Shown here: in pieces, positions 1 to 8,581 of the stretch
Position numbering within the stretch: the first letter of the stretch is position 1
Layout: each line of letters starts with the position of its first letter
NCBI RefSeq assembly: GCF_050633145.1
Contig: NZ_JBOEFY010000025.1
Coordinates: 13,815-77,814 of the forward strand
Source: Kordia sp050633145
GTDB taxonomy: Bacteria > Bacteroidota > Bacteroidia > Flavobacteriales > Flavobacteriaceae
Direction of reading: 5' to 3'
Length of the DNA: 64,000 nt
The notes under the pieces: model-generated
Databases searched by the model: none
Told to the model about the DNA's origin: nothing
Seen by the model: only the letters and a program-made list of their open reading frames with translations
Position numbers and translations under genes: made by a program

Positions 1-1
1 T

Positions 2-916
2 GTACAAAAACACAAAGTCAATCAATTTTATACTGCACCAACTGCCATTCGTGCCTTAGCAAAAGAAGGTGTAGAACATTTAGAAAAATACGATTTATCA
101 TCTATAAAAGTATTGGGAACTGTTGGTGAACCTATCAACGAAGAAGCTTGGCATTGGTATGATGATAATGTTGGAAAACGAAAAGCTCCAATTGTAGATA
201 CATGGTGGCAGACAGAAACAGGTGGAATTATGATTACGCCAATTCCTTTTGCAACACCTACAAAACCAACCTATGCAACCTTGCCTTTTATAGGAATTCA
301 ACCTGCATTGATGGATGAAAATAGTCAAGAAATTAAAGGAAATCAAGTAGATGGACGACTGTGTATTAAATTTCCTTGGCCAAGTATGGCACGAACTATT
401 TGGGGAAATCATCAACGATATAAAGACACGTATTTTTCAGCTTATGAAAACAAATATTTTACAGGAGATGGTGCTTTGCGCGATGAAGTTGGGTATTACC
501 GAATTACAGGTAGAGTAGATGATGTTATTATTGTTTCTGGTCATAACTTAGGAACTGCACCAATTGAAGATGCGATCAACGAACATCCTGCTGTGGCGGA
601 ATCTGCCATTGTCGGATTTCCACATGACATCAAAGGAAATGCATTGTATGGTTATGTTACGCTAAAAGAAACGGGAGAAGGACGAAACCATGACAATCTT
701 CGCAAAGAAATCAATCAAATCATTACCGAACAAATTGGTCCAATTGCGAAATTAAATAAAGTACAATTTACTGCGGGATTGCCAAAAACACGTTCTGGAA
801 AAATCATGCGACGTATTTTACGAAAAATAGCAAGTAAAGATACTAGTAACTTAGGTGATACAAGTACATTACTAAACCCAGAAGTTGTCCAAGATATTAT
901 GGACAACGCTTTGTAA
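2..916 (+). CDS. acs: Acetyl-CoA synthetase, C-terminal part (5' truncated by window edge)
   Basis: AMP-forming acetate:CoA ligase, which makes acetyl-CoA from acetate, ATP and CoA in the cytoplasm. The reading frame is open from base 2 with no start, so about 304 of the usual 630-650 residues are present. Visible motifs are YTAPTAIR near the edge, WWQTETGG (adenylate-forming core), YFTGDGA, GRVDDVIIVSGHNLG (hinge and start of the mobile C-terminal domain) and TRSGKIMRR, which carries the catalytic lysine that is commonly acetylated for control. A strong hairpin terminator follows 25 bases after the stop, so the unit ends here. The family assignment is secure; propionyl-CoA synthetase is a less likely alternative. 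Confidence 0.96.
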   Translation, partial: VQKHKVNQFYTAPTAIRALAKEGVEHLEKYDLSSIKVLGTVGEPINEEAWHWYDDNVGKRKAPIVDTWWQTETGGIMITPIPFATPTKPTYATLPFIGIQPALMDENSQEIKGNQVDGRLCIKFPWPSMARTIWGNHQRYKDTYFSAYENKYFTGDGALRDEVGYYRITGRVDDVIIVSGHNLGTAPIEDAINEHPAVAESAIVGFPHDIKGNALYGYVTLKETGEGRNHDNLRKEINQIITEQIGPIAKLNKVQFTAGLPKTRSGKIMRRILRKIASKDTSNLGDTSTLLNPEVVQDIMDNAL

Positions 917-940
917 TAACAACAATTATATACTATACAA

Positions 941-973
941 AAGCTCCTTGATACAATTTCAAGGAGCTTTTTT
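941..973. terminator. Rho-independent terminator between acs and the converging hydrolase gene
   Basis: Perfect 10-bp stem AAGCTCCTTG / CAAGGAGCTT (941-950 and 960-969) with a 9-base loop and a following T run. It lies between convergent genes. The flanking bases are A-rich on one side and T-rich on the other, so it may work in both directions. Confidence 0.85.
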
Positions 974-981
974 ATAACATC

Positions 982-1959
982 TTAGTTAGATAAATTCCTC
1001 ATAAAAACGCGTATTTTTTGCATGATGTCTATACCATCTTCTTCCAAAGCAAAATGTCCTGTATCATATATGTGATAATCGATATTTTTAGCATCTTTCT
1101 TAAAAGCTGCTGCACCACTTTCTGGAAAAAAAGCATCATTCTTTCCCCAAACAACTAACACAGGCGGCTGATGATCTCTAATATATTGTTGCCATTTTGG
1201 ATATAACTTTACGTTATTCTGATAATCATAAAATAAATCGAGCTGTACTTTATGCGCATTTGGTCTTTGAAAACGGTAATAATCCAAATGCCAATTATCA
1301 GGGTTTACCAATTCAGGATTTCGTGTTCCGTGTGTGTATTGCCATTTCAAACCTTCTAATGAGAATATAGGCAACAATGCTTTTTCGGTAGCTTCATTTC
1401 TATTTGCCCATAAATCTCTAATACCTTTCCATGCATCGCCAAGTCCTTCTTCATAAGCGTTTCCGTTTTGCGTGATGATTCCTGTAACTCTATCTGGATG
1501 TGCAGTTGCAATTCTAAAACCAACAGGCGCACCATAATCTTGTACCATCAATGCATACGAATTGATATTTTTTTGTTCTAGGAAAGCATCAATTGTTCGT
1601 GCAATAGTGTCAAAAGTATAAGTGTATTCATTTGGAGATGGAAAATCACTGTTACCAAAACCTGGATAATCTGGAGCTATCAAATGAAATTCATCTGCTA
1701 AGGAAAGTAACACTTTTCTATATTGATGTGAAGATGCAGGAAACCCATGTAGCAATACAATTGTTGGATTTTTAGGATTTCCAGCTTCGCGATATGCAAT
1801 ATTTACATTGTTGATTTTAATCGTTTTATAGCTTATGTCTGCTATGTTTGCCATAGTTTCTACTTGAGCTATTTCTTTTTGTGCTGAATGTGCTTTTTCT
1901 GTTTCGCAACTTGCAATCATAAACGTTGTTACAACTAGCATTAGGAATATTTTTTTCAT
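982..1959 (-). CDS. Alpha/beta-fold hydrolase, haloalkane dehalogenase/epoxide hydrolase-like, lipoprotein
   Basis: 325-residue alpha/beta hydrolase with a signal peptide and lipobox (IASC, Cys18), so probably anchored in the periplasm or outer membrane. The oxyanion motif HGFP is at 71-74. The nucleophile elbow VQDYGAPVG puts Asp141 where serine hydrolases have Ser, as in haloalkane dehalogenases and epoxide hydrolases. The acid is probably Asp275 (WGKND) and the catalytic His is His302 (TGHFALEE). It overlaps the upstream NTF2-like gene by 4 bases (ATGA), so the two are translationally coupled, and a TetR-type operator lies upstream of the pair. The substrate is unknown. Confidence 0.9.
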   Translation of the reverse strand: MKKIFLMLVVTTFMIASCETEKAHSAQKEIAQVETMANIADISYKTIKINNVNIAYREAGNPKNPTIVLLHGFPASSHQYRKVLLSLADEFHLIAPDYPGFGNSDFPSPNEYTYTFDTIARTIDAFLEQKNINSYALMVQDYGAPVGFRIATAHPDRVTGIITQNGNAYEEGLGDAWKGIRDLWANRNEATEKALLPIFSLEGLKWQYTHGTRNPELVNPDNWHLDYYRFQRPNAHKVQLDLFYDYQNNVKLYPKWQQYIRDHQPPVLVVWGKNDAFFPESGAAAFKKDAKNIDYHIYDTGHFALEEDGIDIMQKIRVFMRNLSN

Positions 1960-2369
1960 AATTTTCGATCAGATTCGTTAATGGCAAGATCATTTATACT
2001 TGCGTAGCGTTTTTGCATCAATCCGTTTTCATCAAACTCCCAGTTTTCATTGCCATAGGCTCTAAACCATTGTCCAGTTTCATTTCTGTATTCATATTCA
2101 AAACGAACTGCAATGCGATTTTCATGGAATGACCAAAGTTCTTTTTTAAGGGTATAATCGAGTTCCTTGGTCCATTTGTCAGCGAGAAACGCTTGCACTT
2201 CGGTTCTTCCATTGATAAATTGGTTTCTATTTCTCCATTCGGTACCAAGCGAATATGCTTTCGATATTTTTATAGGATCTTTACTATTCCAAGCATCTTC
2301 TGCCATTTGAATTTTTTGTATTGCCGTTTCTTTCGTAAAAGGTGGCAAAGGATATTTTTTTTCTATCAT
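1956..2369 (-). CDS. NTF2-like protein, DUF1348 (SnoaL-like) family
   Basis: 137-residue single-domain protein whose pattern (AEDAWNSKDP near the start, WRNRNQFINGR, FRAYGNENWEFDENG near the end) fits the DUF1348 family of the NTF2/SnoaL fold. These are small cone-shaped barrels that often bind or isomerise small molecules. No signal peptide is present, so it is probably cytoplasmic. It is the first gene of a two-gene unit with the alpha/beta hydrolase (4-base overlap). A half-matching copy of the TetR operator lies 11-28 bases upstream of the start codon, so induction by the ligand of the neighbouring TetR protein is likely. The biochemical role is not known. Confidence 0.85.
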   Translation of the reverse strand: MIEKKYPLPPFTKETAIQKIQMAEDAWNSKDPIKISKAYSLGTEWRNRNQFINGRTEVQAFLADKWTKELDYTLKKELWSFHENRIAVRFEYEYRNETGQWFRAYGNENWEFDENGLMQKRYASINDLAINESDRKL

Positions 2370-2379
2370 TATTTATTTT

Positions 2380-2397
2380 TTAACAAACGTTCGGTAA
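2380..2397. promoter_or_regulatory. Candidate TetR operator upstream of the NTF2/hydrolase operon
   Basis: TTAACAAACGTTCGGTAA matches the perfect palindrome at 3009-3026 at 15 of 18 positions and sits directly upstream of the start codon at 2369. It is an imperfect inverted repeat. A shared site at both ends of the regulator gene suggests that the TetR protein controls itself and this operon. Confidence 0.6.
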
Positions 2398-2416
2398 ATG
2401 AATTAATTAAATTTTT

Positions 2417-2980
2417 TTAAGTGTTGAGGTATCTATTTTCAATATGTAATAAAGTATTTTCAAACACGGAAATATCTGCTATTCCTTTAGTGACAATCAA
2501 ACTTCCTTGAACTTCAATTAATGTTTGTAATGCGTTTTTCTTTGCTTCCGTAGGCGCAAGGTTTAAAGCAATTCCGATTTCGGTAAAAGCATCAATCCAT
2601 TGCTTCATTCCACTATTAATTTGTTGCTCAAAAAGTTCCAATCCTGTTTGCATAGATAAGGCTCTAAAAATGCAGACTTCTTTTCCATTATCATACAAAC
2701 TTCGAATTCCTTCCAAACCGTTTTTTAGGCGCAATTCGGGAGTGTGTTCCTTATTTTGTAAACTTTGAAATATATGTTCTTTTATCCAAGTATCAATATA
2801 ACTAAAAACAGCTTCTGCCATTTCTTGCTTTCCGTTTGGAAACCGATGGTATAAGCTTGCTTTTTTTAAACCGGTAGCTTCAGCCAACTCTTTTAAACTA
2901 GCACCTTCATATCCATTGGAACGAAAAACTTTGGTTAAGCCAATTAAAATGTCGTTATCTAATACTTTTTGTGGTCTCAT
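2417..2980 (-). CDS. TetR/AcrR family transcriptional regulator
   Basis: 187 residues from the ATG at 2980. A longer reading from an upstream TTG is possible, but the ATG gives the usual short TetR N-terminus (MRPQKVLDNDILIGL). The helix-turn-helix is visible as YEGASLKELAEATGLKKASLYHRF near residues 20-45, and the C-terminal part is an alpha-helical ligand domain. It lies in the same direction as, and just upstream of, the NTF2/hydrolase operon. A perfect palindrome at 3009-3026 lies 29 bases before the start, consistent with autorepression. The ligand is unknown. Confidence 0.92.
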   Translation of the reverse strand: MRPQKVLDNDILIGLTKVFRSNGYEGASLKELAEATGLKKASLYHRFPNGKQEMAEAVFSYIDTWIKEHIFQSLQNKEHTPELRLKNGLEGIRSLYDNGKEVCIFRALSMQTGLELFEQQINSGMKQWIDAFTEIGIALNLAPTEAKKNALQTLIEVQGSLIVTKGIADISVFENTLLHIENRYLNT

Positions 2981-3008
2981 GCTGCAAATGTAAAACAAAA
3001 ATTATAAG

Positions 3009-3026
3009 TTACCAAACGATTGGTAA
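3009..3026. promoter_or_regulatory. Candidate TetR operator (perfect palindrome)
   Basis: TTACCAA-ACGA-TTGGTAA is a perfect 7-bp inverted repeat with a 4-base spacer, the geometry typical for TetR dimers, upstream of the tetR-like gene. A related copy is found at 2380-2397. Confidence 0.65.
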
Positions 3027-3082
3027 AAAACTAAATTATTTAAGGATTTGTATGCGTATTAAATACTGTGAAATGTATACTG

Positions 3083-3118
3083 AAAAAGCGATGTAACACT
3101 AATGTTAGATCGCTTTTT
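3083..3118 (-). terminator. Hairpin terminator of the GlcG-like gene
   Basis: AAAAAGCGAT and ATCGCTTTTT (3083-3092 and 3109-3118) form a 10-bp stem with further pairing TAACA/TGTTA inside. It lies 20 bases past the stop of the minus-strand gene at 3138. Confidence 0.65.
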
Positions 3119-3137
3119 AATATATGTTAATTGTGTA

Positions 3138-3536
3138 TTAAAGTGCCAAAGCTCCTGCTTCTGCAACTGTATGATCGTTTTCAACAGAACTTCCACTTAC
3201 GCCAATAGCGCCAATAACTTCGCCTGCTGCGTTTTTAATTGGTACGCCACCAGGAAAAGTAATCAATCCGTTATTAGAATGTTCAATATTGTAAAGTGCT
3301 CCGCCTGGTTGTGATAACTCTCCAATAATTCCTGTATTCATGTCAAAATAACGTGCTGTTTTTGCTTTTTTGATTGAGATGTCTAATGAACCTAACCATG
3401 CACCGTCCATACGTGCAAAGGCTACTAAGTTTGCTCCTGCATCAACTACTGCAATGTTCATTTTAGTATCTATTTCAATAGATTTTGCTTGTGCTACTGA
3501 AATTATTTTTTCTGCTTGTTTTAATGTAATATTCAT
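3138..3536 (-). CDS. GlcG/HbpS family heme-binding-like protein
   Basis: 132-residue protein of the DUF336 (GlcG/HbpS) family. Family marks are NIAVVDAGANLVAFARMDGA, the FPGGVPI segment and the GAIGVSGSSVENDHTVAEAG tail. Some relatives bind heme or act as redox sensors next to two-component systems, while others sit in glycolate or diol operons. No signal peptide is seen. The AraC-type regulator 129 bases upstream points the same way, so they may be co-transcribed or the regulator may control this gene. The specific role here is unknown. Confidence 0.88.
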   Translation of the reverse strand: MNITLKQAEKIISVAQAKSIEIDTKMNIAVVDAGANLVAFARMDGAWLGSLDISIKKAKTARYFDMNTGIIGELSQPGGALYNIEHSNNGLITFPGGVPIKNAAGEVIGAIGVSGSSVENDHTVAEAGALAL

Positions 3537-3664
3537 AATGTTGTTTTTTTCTAATTAAAATAATACTGCAAAATAACAGAAGAAAACGTTCTTGTATATT
3601 ACCAAAAAAGGTCATTGATTTATGAAAAAAGGTCAAAAGTAGAAAATAGTAGAAGGAAGAATGT

Positions 3665-4501
3665 TTAAGATACTTTACTAGGACTAAATCCGAATTTATT
3701 TTTAAACGCAATACTGAAGTTTGAAAGGTTGTTGTAGCCAAAATCTAGATAAATATCAGAAGGTTTACAATCTCCTTGTTCCAGCATTTCTTTTGCTTTT
3801 TGTAGCCGTTTGTTTTGCAACCATTTCCCTGGAGAAACCTTATATTCTTTGATAAAATGACGTTTGAATGTAGACAAACTCATATTGCACAAAAAGGCAA
3901 TCTCTTCCAGTTTTAAGTTGGAATGTATTTTACTTTCCACAATCTTTTTAAAAGAAGATGTTTCTTGAACGATTAACGATTCTAAATACAATTTAAACGT
4001 GTTTCCGTATTTATTGATAAGATAGAGTAGGAGTTCTTCAAACTTTACAGAAAGTAAGTTTTCCATAAAAATTGCGGGCGCTTCATTAATCGTAGCTAAA
4101 GAGTTTAAGTACGAAGTAATATACGCATCATTCCGAATAACAAAATACGGAACTTCATCTGTTAAGGTCTGTGTTGCTTTTGTATGTTTTTCTAAAAACT
4201 CTTTGAGTACTTTTTCGGAAAAGAACAAAAGCTTGCAATAATACACAGCTTCTGTTTCCAACAACTCTGTCCACAACCAATTTCCTTTTTTAAGTAGTAA
4301 TGATTGATCTTTATTGACGGCAACCGAATTTCCAGCAAAGTGAACTTGCTTCTTTCCAACTTGTAAGAAGCTAAACATATTCATGCCCAAATTGACTTTG
4401 CTTTTCACAACATCATTCGTCATCTTAAAATCATAGACAAATACATCGGGTTTCTTTTTAATGTCTTTCAGATAGATTTCGGGAATGTTTTCTATTGCCA
4501 T
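3665..4501 (-). CDS. AraC family transcriptional regulator
   Basis: 278 residues. The C-terminal 100 residues hold two helix-turn-helix units (LEEIAFLCNMSLSTFKRHF and PSDIYLDFGYNNLSNFSIAF), ending in the family signature FKNKFGFSPSKV. The N-terminal part resembles the ExsA-like ligand or partner domain and has no membrane segment. It lies upstream of, and in the same direction as, the GlcG-like gene, which is its most likely nearby target. Confidence 0.92.
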   Translation of the reverse strand: MAIENIPEIYLKDIKKKPDVFVYDFKMTNDVVKSKVNLGMNMFSFLQVGKKQVHFAGNSVAVNKDQSLLLKKGNWLWTELLETEAVYYCKLLFFSEKVLKEFLEKHTKATQTLTDEVPYFVIRNDAYITSYLNSLATINEAPAIFMENLLSVKFEELLLYLINKYGNTFKLYLESLIVQETSSFKKIVESKIHSNLKLEEIAFLCNMSLSTFKRHFIKEYKVSPGKWLQNKRLQKAKEMLEQGDCKPSDIYLDFGYNNLSNFSIAFKNKFGFSPSKVS

Positions 4502-4602
4502 GGAGTTACTAGCTTGTCGGTATTACGAAGTTCTTACTTATTTTTTAATAAGCAGTAATTTTTCTGAGTTTTAATTAAATTGATAAGTCGTGAAGAATAG
4601 CG

Positions 4603-5058
4603 TTACATATCAATTCTCCGTTCAAAACGTATTTTCCGAATTCCGTGGTCTGTGTCCCACTGTTTCACTTCTTTAAAACCAAACTTCAAGTATAATGTAG
4701 TTGCTGGACCATTATCTACGCCAGTTTCAACCATAAATAAATTGGAATCGAATGTATTAAAAACGAATTCCATTAGTTGTGATGCAATTCCTTGTCGGAA
4801 GAATTTTGGAGCAACTACCAAACTCTGAATATGTGTCTGTTTTACAGTATGATGAATTTCAACAACTGCTGCCAGTTCATTGTTTTTTATGTAACCGAAA
4901 AATATGTTGTCACTATGTATAAAACTTTCTAATGGTCTTTTTAACGGAGGGAAATCAATAGCTTTTAACAATTTAGCTTCAACTGCATACGAAACTTGAA
5001 AAACGGAACGTATTTCTGTAGCTGTTTCTTTGTTGGTATGTTGCAGTTTTTTGATCAT
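4603..5058 (-). CDS. GNAT family N-acetyltransferase
   Basis: 151-residue single GNAT domain. The acetyl-CoA loop (motif A) is seen as VVAPKFFRQGIASQLMEFV around residues 80-98, followed by the GPATTLYLKFGFKE motif B segment. It probably transfers an acetyl group to an amine of a small molecule or protein. It is separated from the upstream SUFU-domain gene by one base, so the two are translationally linked. The substrate is unknown. Confidence 0.9.
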   Translation of the reverse strand: MIKKLQHTNKETATEIRSVFQVSYAVEAKLLKAIDFPPLKRPLESFIHSDNIFFGYIKNNELAAVVEIHHTVKQTHIQSLVVAPKFFRQGIASQLMEFVFNTFDSNLFMVETGVDNGPATTLYLKFGFKEVKQWDTDHGIRKIRFERRIDM

Positions 5059-5059
5059 T

Positions 5060-5743
5060 TTATTTTCTTAAAAATTTTCCCCAAATCGATTTTTTGGGAA
5101 TTAGATTTTTCCTGTTTAAATTCAATACTTCTTTATTATTAGCCTTAATTATTAAATCTAATAATTTATGATACCCATTTTCTATTTTGAATTCTATTTC
5201 GTTTTTGTAAAGAGGAAAGATAGTGTAAATATTGATTTTCCGATCATTCTTATGAATCTCAGTAAAATCTTTTCCAAAAGTCACAGATGGAAGGATTAAT
5301 GCTCCTGCATATTTCGTTTCATTACTGTAAGGCGTAAAATCTTCATTAGCTTGAATTGTATGTCCTATTTCTATCCATGTATCATAATAGTGAGGGAATC
5401 TCGCAGTTCGTTTCAGCATAGTAATAATCCAGTCGTTTTTCTTTTCACCTGTGTAAACCGAATCAAATTCAACTTCTTTTGGTATTATAATCATCAATTC
5501 AGCAAATTCCGATTCTTTAGATGTATCCATCTTTAAAGTGCTCATTCCAGAAGTTAGGAGGATATTATAGGTTGAATTTTTAGGTTGTATAAAATACACA
5601 TCTAAATGTAAGTCAAAAGTTGATATTTCATGAAAAACGGATGTTTGCGCATCACTGTAAAATGTATTCAAATGATTCCCAATCCATTCAGCATGTTGAT
5701 CATAATATTTTCTATTTGCAAAAGGATTTTTATATGTAGTCAT
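5060..5743 (-). CDS. Suppressor-of-fused (SUFU) domain protein
   Basis: 227-residue cytoplasmic protein with the pattern of bacterial SUFU-like proteins: DLHLDVYFIQP near residue 45, LLTSGMSTLKM, ELMIIIPKE and a long charged C-terminus. In bacteria this fold occurs among immunity proteins for secreted toxins, but many copies stand alone with unknown roles. Here no toxin gene is next to it; the partner is a GNAT enzyme one base downstream. I assign the domain with fair confidence and no function. Confidence 0.8.
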   Translation of the reverse strand: MTTYKNPFANRKYYDQHAEWIGNHLNTFYSDAQTSVFHEISTFDLHLDVYFIQPKNSTYNILLTSGMSTLKMDTSKESEFAELMIIIPKEVEFDSVYTGEKKNDWIITMLKRTARFPHYYDTWIEIGHTIQANEDFTPYSNETKYAGALILPSVTFGKDFTEIHKNDRKINIYTIFPLYKNEIEFKIENGYHKLLDLIIKANNKEVLNLNRKNLIPKKSIWGKFLRK

Positions 5744-6122
5744 GTATTTGTTTCTTTTTGGAATACTTCTTTATTTTTTAGAATTTAATTAATTTCATGT
5801 TGTTCTAAATTGTCACTACAAGAGCATAGTAAAAATTCGTTTTTGAATTTTCACATAGGTTATGTTATTTTTCATAATTATTCAATAATAACGTCTTAAT
5901 TACTTTCAGAAAAATCAATTATTATTAAATGTGAATTTAATACAAGAAGTCATTCATGTTCGTATAAGTGATTCAAAATAAAATTTTTATCAGTTCGAGC
6001 AAACCGAGAACCTAAGTCTAAGATGTGTTTCAATTGAATCTGATAATACTCGATTTTATAATTATACAAAATTTTAAATATTAATTATGTATTGGAGATT
6101 TCTAGAAACTTTTTGATACTTT
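5744..6122. other. AT-rich intergenic stretch, nothing recognised
   Basis: About 380 bases between the SUFU gene and the stop of the Roco gene, both on the minus strand. I see no ORF, clear hairpin, tRNA or repeat. It should hold the promoter of the SUFU/GNAT pair near 5750-5800, but no clear TAnnTTTG box was found. Confidence 0.5.
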
Positions 6123-8531
6123 TTATGTATAACAATCCCTTTCGTCTTCGATTCTTTGAATATTAATTTTTATTCTTTCTAAATTTTCACTAAATTTTAG
6201 AGTTACTTTATCGTCATAATTTTTTTCGTTAATTAATCTATCATATCTTTGCTTATAACATTTTTTATAACAATCTTTAATAGAAAATTTAAATTCAAGG
6301 CTGTTGTAACCTAATATTAATAATGCCAAAATTATAGAAATTAATGGTAAAACAAATCTTTGATTAGGAAATAGAGAAACAAAAATAATTGCAATTAGAA
6401 TTAGCGTCGCAATTAACGTTATTATCAAATTTTTTCTTGAAATTTTTTTAAATGAAGCATATTGATTAGCCTCTAATTCAATTTCTTTTCTGATTTTTGT
6501 TTGTTTAAATAACTTTTTTTTAGCTTGAGTTTCTTTTTTTCTTAAACTTATTAACTGATCATTTAATTTTGATATATTTATTTCTTTATTTCTTTGTTGT
6601 TCTGTAGAGTATAGCTCATTGTATTTTTCTGTAGTTGATTTTCTTTTTATTTCTGCTTCAATCCCGTTTAGTAATGGCTTTACATCAGTATAGCCATAGT
6701 CTTCAATGAATATTTCTTTTTTACCTTCTCTTTCTAATTGAATCAAGGATTTATAGCTCGTTGTATATTTTTCATTTCCTGGAATTGGTACAATAATTTT
6801 AGGTTGTTCTCCTTTAATATTGCTATGTAAGATATTTAGCTCGTCTCTCACAGTATCTAGTAAATCTCTTCTTGTTTCCTTATGTCCAATGATATAGATA
6901 TATAATGTTTTTTTTCTACTATTTAATTTTACTAATGCCTTATTTCCATTTTTTTCAATTATAATACCAGATCTCCAATACCAACTTTCATCACCTTCTA
7001 TATGTCTACTTAAATTATGAATTCTAGCAATAAAATGGGGCATTATTGATTTAGTCATGTATTCATATTTATAATATAATTGCAGACTATTATCAAATTC
7101 ATTTCCAATATAGGGTTGTTTTTCTGGGAGAAGGTCTGGAATCAAAAATTCAGTATCTTTCAGGGAAAAGCATAATTCAAACTGTTTCATTAATCCTAGA
7201 ATCACGTTCTCTTTCCCCTGATAATCTCCTGAAGTTTCAAGAATTTTTTTAATTTCTTCTAAAGTGACTTTACCTTGTTTTTGAAATAATTCATTTGAAT
7301 TTATTATATCATATATTCCTTTTGTTACCCATTCAGGTTTTAGCACATTTGTTGTATGGGGATTATCTTTTTCTCCATAATTGAAAGCTATGCCTAAATC
7401 CTTCAAAAGTTTTAATAAACTAATTTGATCAGTATTATTATCAACAGCATTCTTTTTACATATGTTATAATATTTACTTAAATTGATATAATTATCTTCT
7501 ATGTTTTCTACTTCTGTTTTAACAGAAATCCAACTGTCTAATATTTTATCTTGAAGAATATTTATTTCTTTTAAAGATTCAAATATTTCATTCTTAAGAT
7601 CTTCTATACCTATTCCTTCCTTTGAAGAAGTTCTAATAACAGCTTTTAAATTTTCTGGATAATCATCTTTTAATCTAAATTCATCTGGATCAAAATTCCC
7701 ATCATCACATCTGCTCAAAACTAGAATTACAGGTGAATTTCCTCCATATGTCTTTATTAACTCTAACCAATCTTCAATCTTACCATTGATATCATCTTCT
7801 CTAGAGTTCCATAACAAAAGATAAAGTGTCCTTTCAGTCATGAAAAATTGATGCATGGCTCTCATTATTTCTTGACCTCCAAAATCCCAAATATTTATTT
7901 TGTAATTTTCATAATTCCACGCAGTTATGTCAATCCCTCTGGTTATTCCTGTTCTTCCAGAAAATGTGTCTTTAGTAAGTTTTTCAACTAAGGCCGTTTT
8001 TCCAGAGTTTGCTTCTCCCAACAAGATCATTTTAACCTCATTTAGACTGGTATTATTTCCCTTTTTGAATTTTAATAAAAAACTTATAATTTCTTTTGGG
8101 GTTTGGCTTAATATTTCATCAGGAATCCCAAAATCATTGTCAGATAATTCCAGAAAATCAAGGTCTCCAAAACTTTTAATTCCATCTTCTATACTACTTA
8201 TTTTATTATTTGATAAGCTTAAACTTCTCAAGGTTTTCATCTCATAAAGAACTTTGGGAATTTCATGAAAATTATTATCATCAAGAATCAAACGTTTTAA
8301 ATTTGATAAATTTTTAAAATTTTCAGGAAGAAATTTAAGTTTGTTAGAATGTAAACAAAGTATCTCTAAGTGTTTTAAATCACAAACTTCAACAGGTAAC
8401 TCAGTTAAATTACCTAAGTGAATATGTAGCGCTTTTTCTTTTAGTTCTGCATTTTGAAGAATTAACTTTTTAGCTTCTTCAAATGGAGATAAGTTTTCAT
8501 TTTCAATAGAATTTCTTTTTCTTTTTGCCAT
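6123..8531 (-). CDS. Roco-family GTPase: LRR - Roc GTPase - COR - two C-terminal membrane helices
   Basis: 802 residues. Residues 35-135 are leucine-rich repeats (LxxLPxxxxxLxxLxxLxLxxN type). Residues 165-320 are a Ras-like Roc domain with P-loop GEANSGKT (172-179), switch motif TRGIDI, DFGGQ (216-220), SRCDDG in the guanine-specificity position (usual form N/TKxD) and TSSKEG. A COR-like dimerisation region follows to about 620, then a charged coiled coil. Two membrane helices (about 701-721 and 726-747) precede a 55-residue charged tail, so the enzyme is probably held at the inner membrane. Bacterial Roco proteins cycle GTP with dimer changes; signalling partners are mostly unknown. The gene is more AT-rich than its neighbours, which fits a transferred or accessory gene. 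Confidence 0.93.
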   Translation of the reverse strand: MAKRKRNSIENENLSPFEEAKKLILQNAELKEKALHIHLGNLTELPVEVCDLKHLEILCLHSNKLKFLPENFKNLSNLKRLILDDNNFHEIPKVLYEMKTLRSLSLSNNKISSIEDGIKSFGDLDFLELSDNDFGIPDEILSQTPKEIISFLLKFKKGNNTSLNEVKMILLGEANSGKTALVEKLTKDTFSGRTGITRGIDITAWNYENYKINIWDFGGQEIMRAMHQFFMTERTLYLLLWNSREDDINGKIEDWLELIKTYGGNSPVILVLSRCDDGNFDPDEFRLKDDYPENLKAVIRTSSKEGIGIEDLKNEIFESLKEINILQDKILDSWISVKTEVENIEDNYINLSKYYNICKKNAVDNNTDQISLLKLLKDLGIAFNYGEKDNPHTTNVLKPEWVTKGIYDIINSNELFQKQGKVTLEEIKKILETSGDYQGKENVILGLMKQFELCFSLKDTEFLIPDLLPEKQPYIGNEFDNSLQLYYKYEYMTKSIMPHFIARIHNLSRHIEGDESWYWRSGIIIEKNGNKALVKLNSRKKTLYIYIIGHKETRRDLLDTVRDELNILHSNIKGEQPKIIVPIPGNEKYTTSYKSLIQLEREGKKEIFIEDYGYTDVKPLLNGIEAEIKRKSTTEKYNELYSTEQQRNKEINISKLNDQLISLRKKETQAKKKLFKQTKIRKEIELEANQYASFKKISRKNLIITLIATLILIAIIFVSLFPNQRFVLPLISIILALLILGYNSLEFKFSIKDCYKKCYKQRYDRLINEKNYDDKVTLKFSENLERIKINIQRIEDERDCYT

Positions 8532-8581
8532 GTTATAAAATATTACATAAATATAAGAAATTACATATTAATTTGAAAAAG

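Noticed and set aside
3102..3314. Plus-strand 70-codon open frame opposite the GlcG-like gene
   Set aside because: It is antisense to a well-supported gene and starts in the terminator hairpin.
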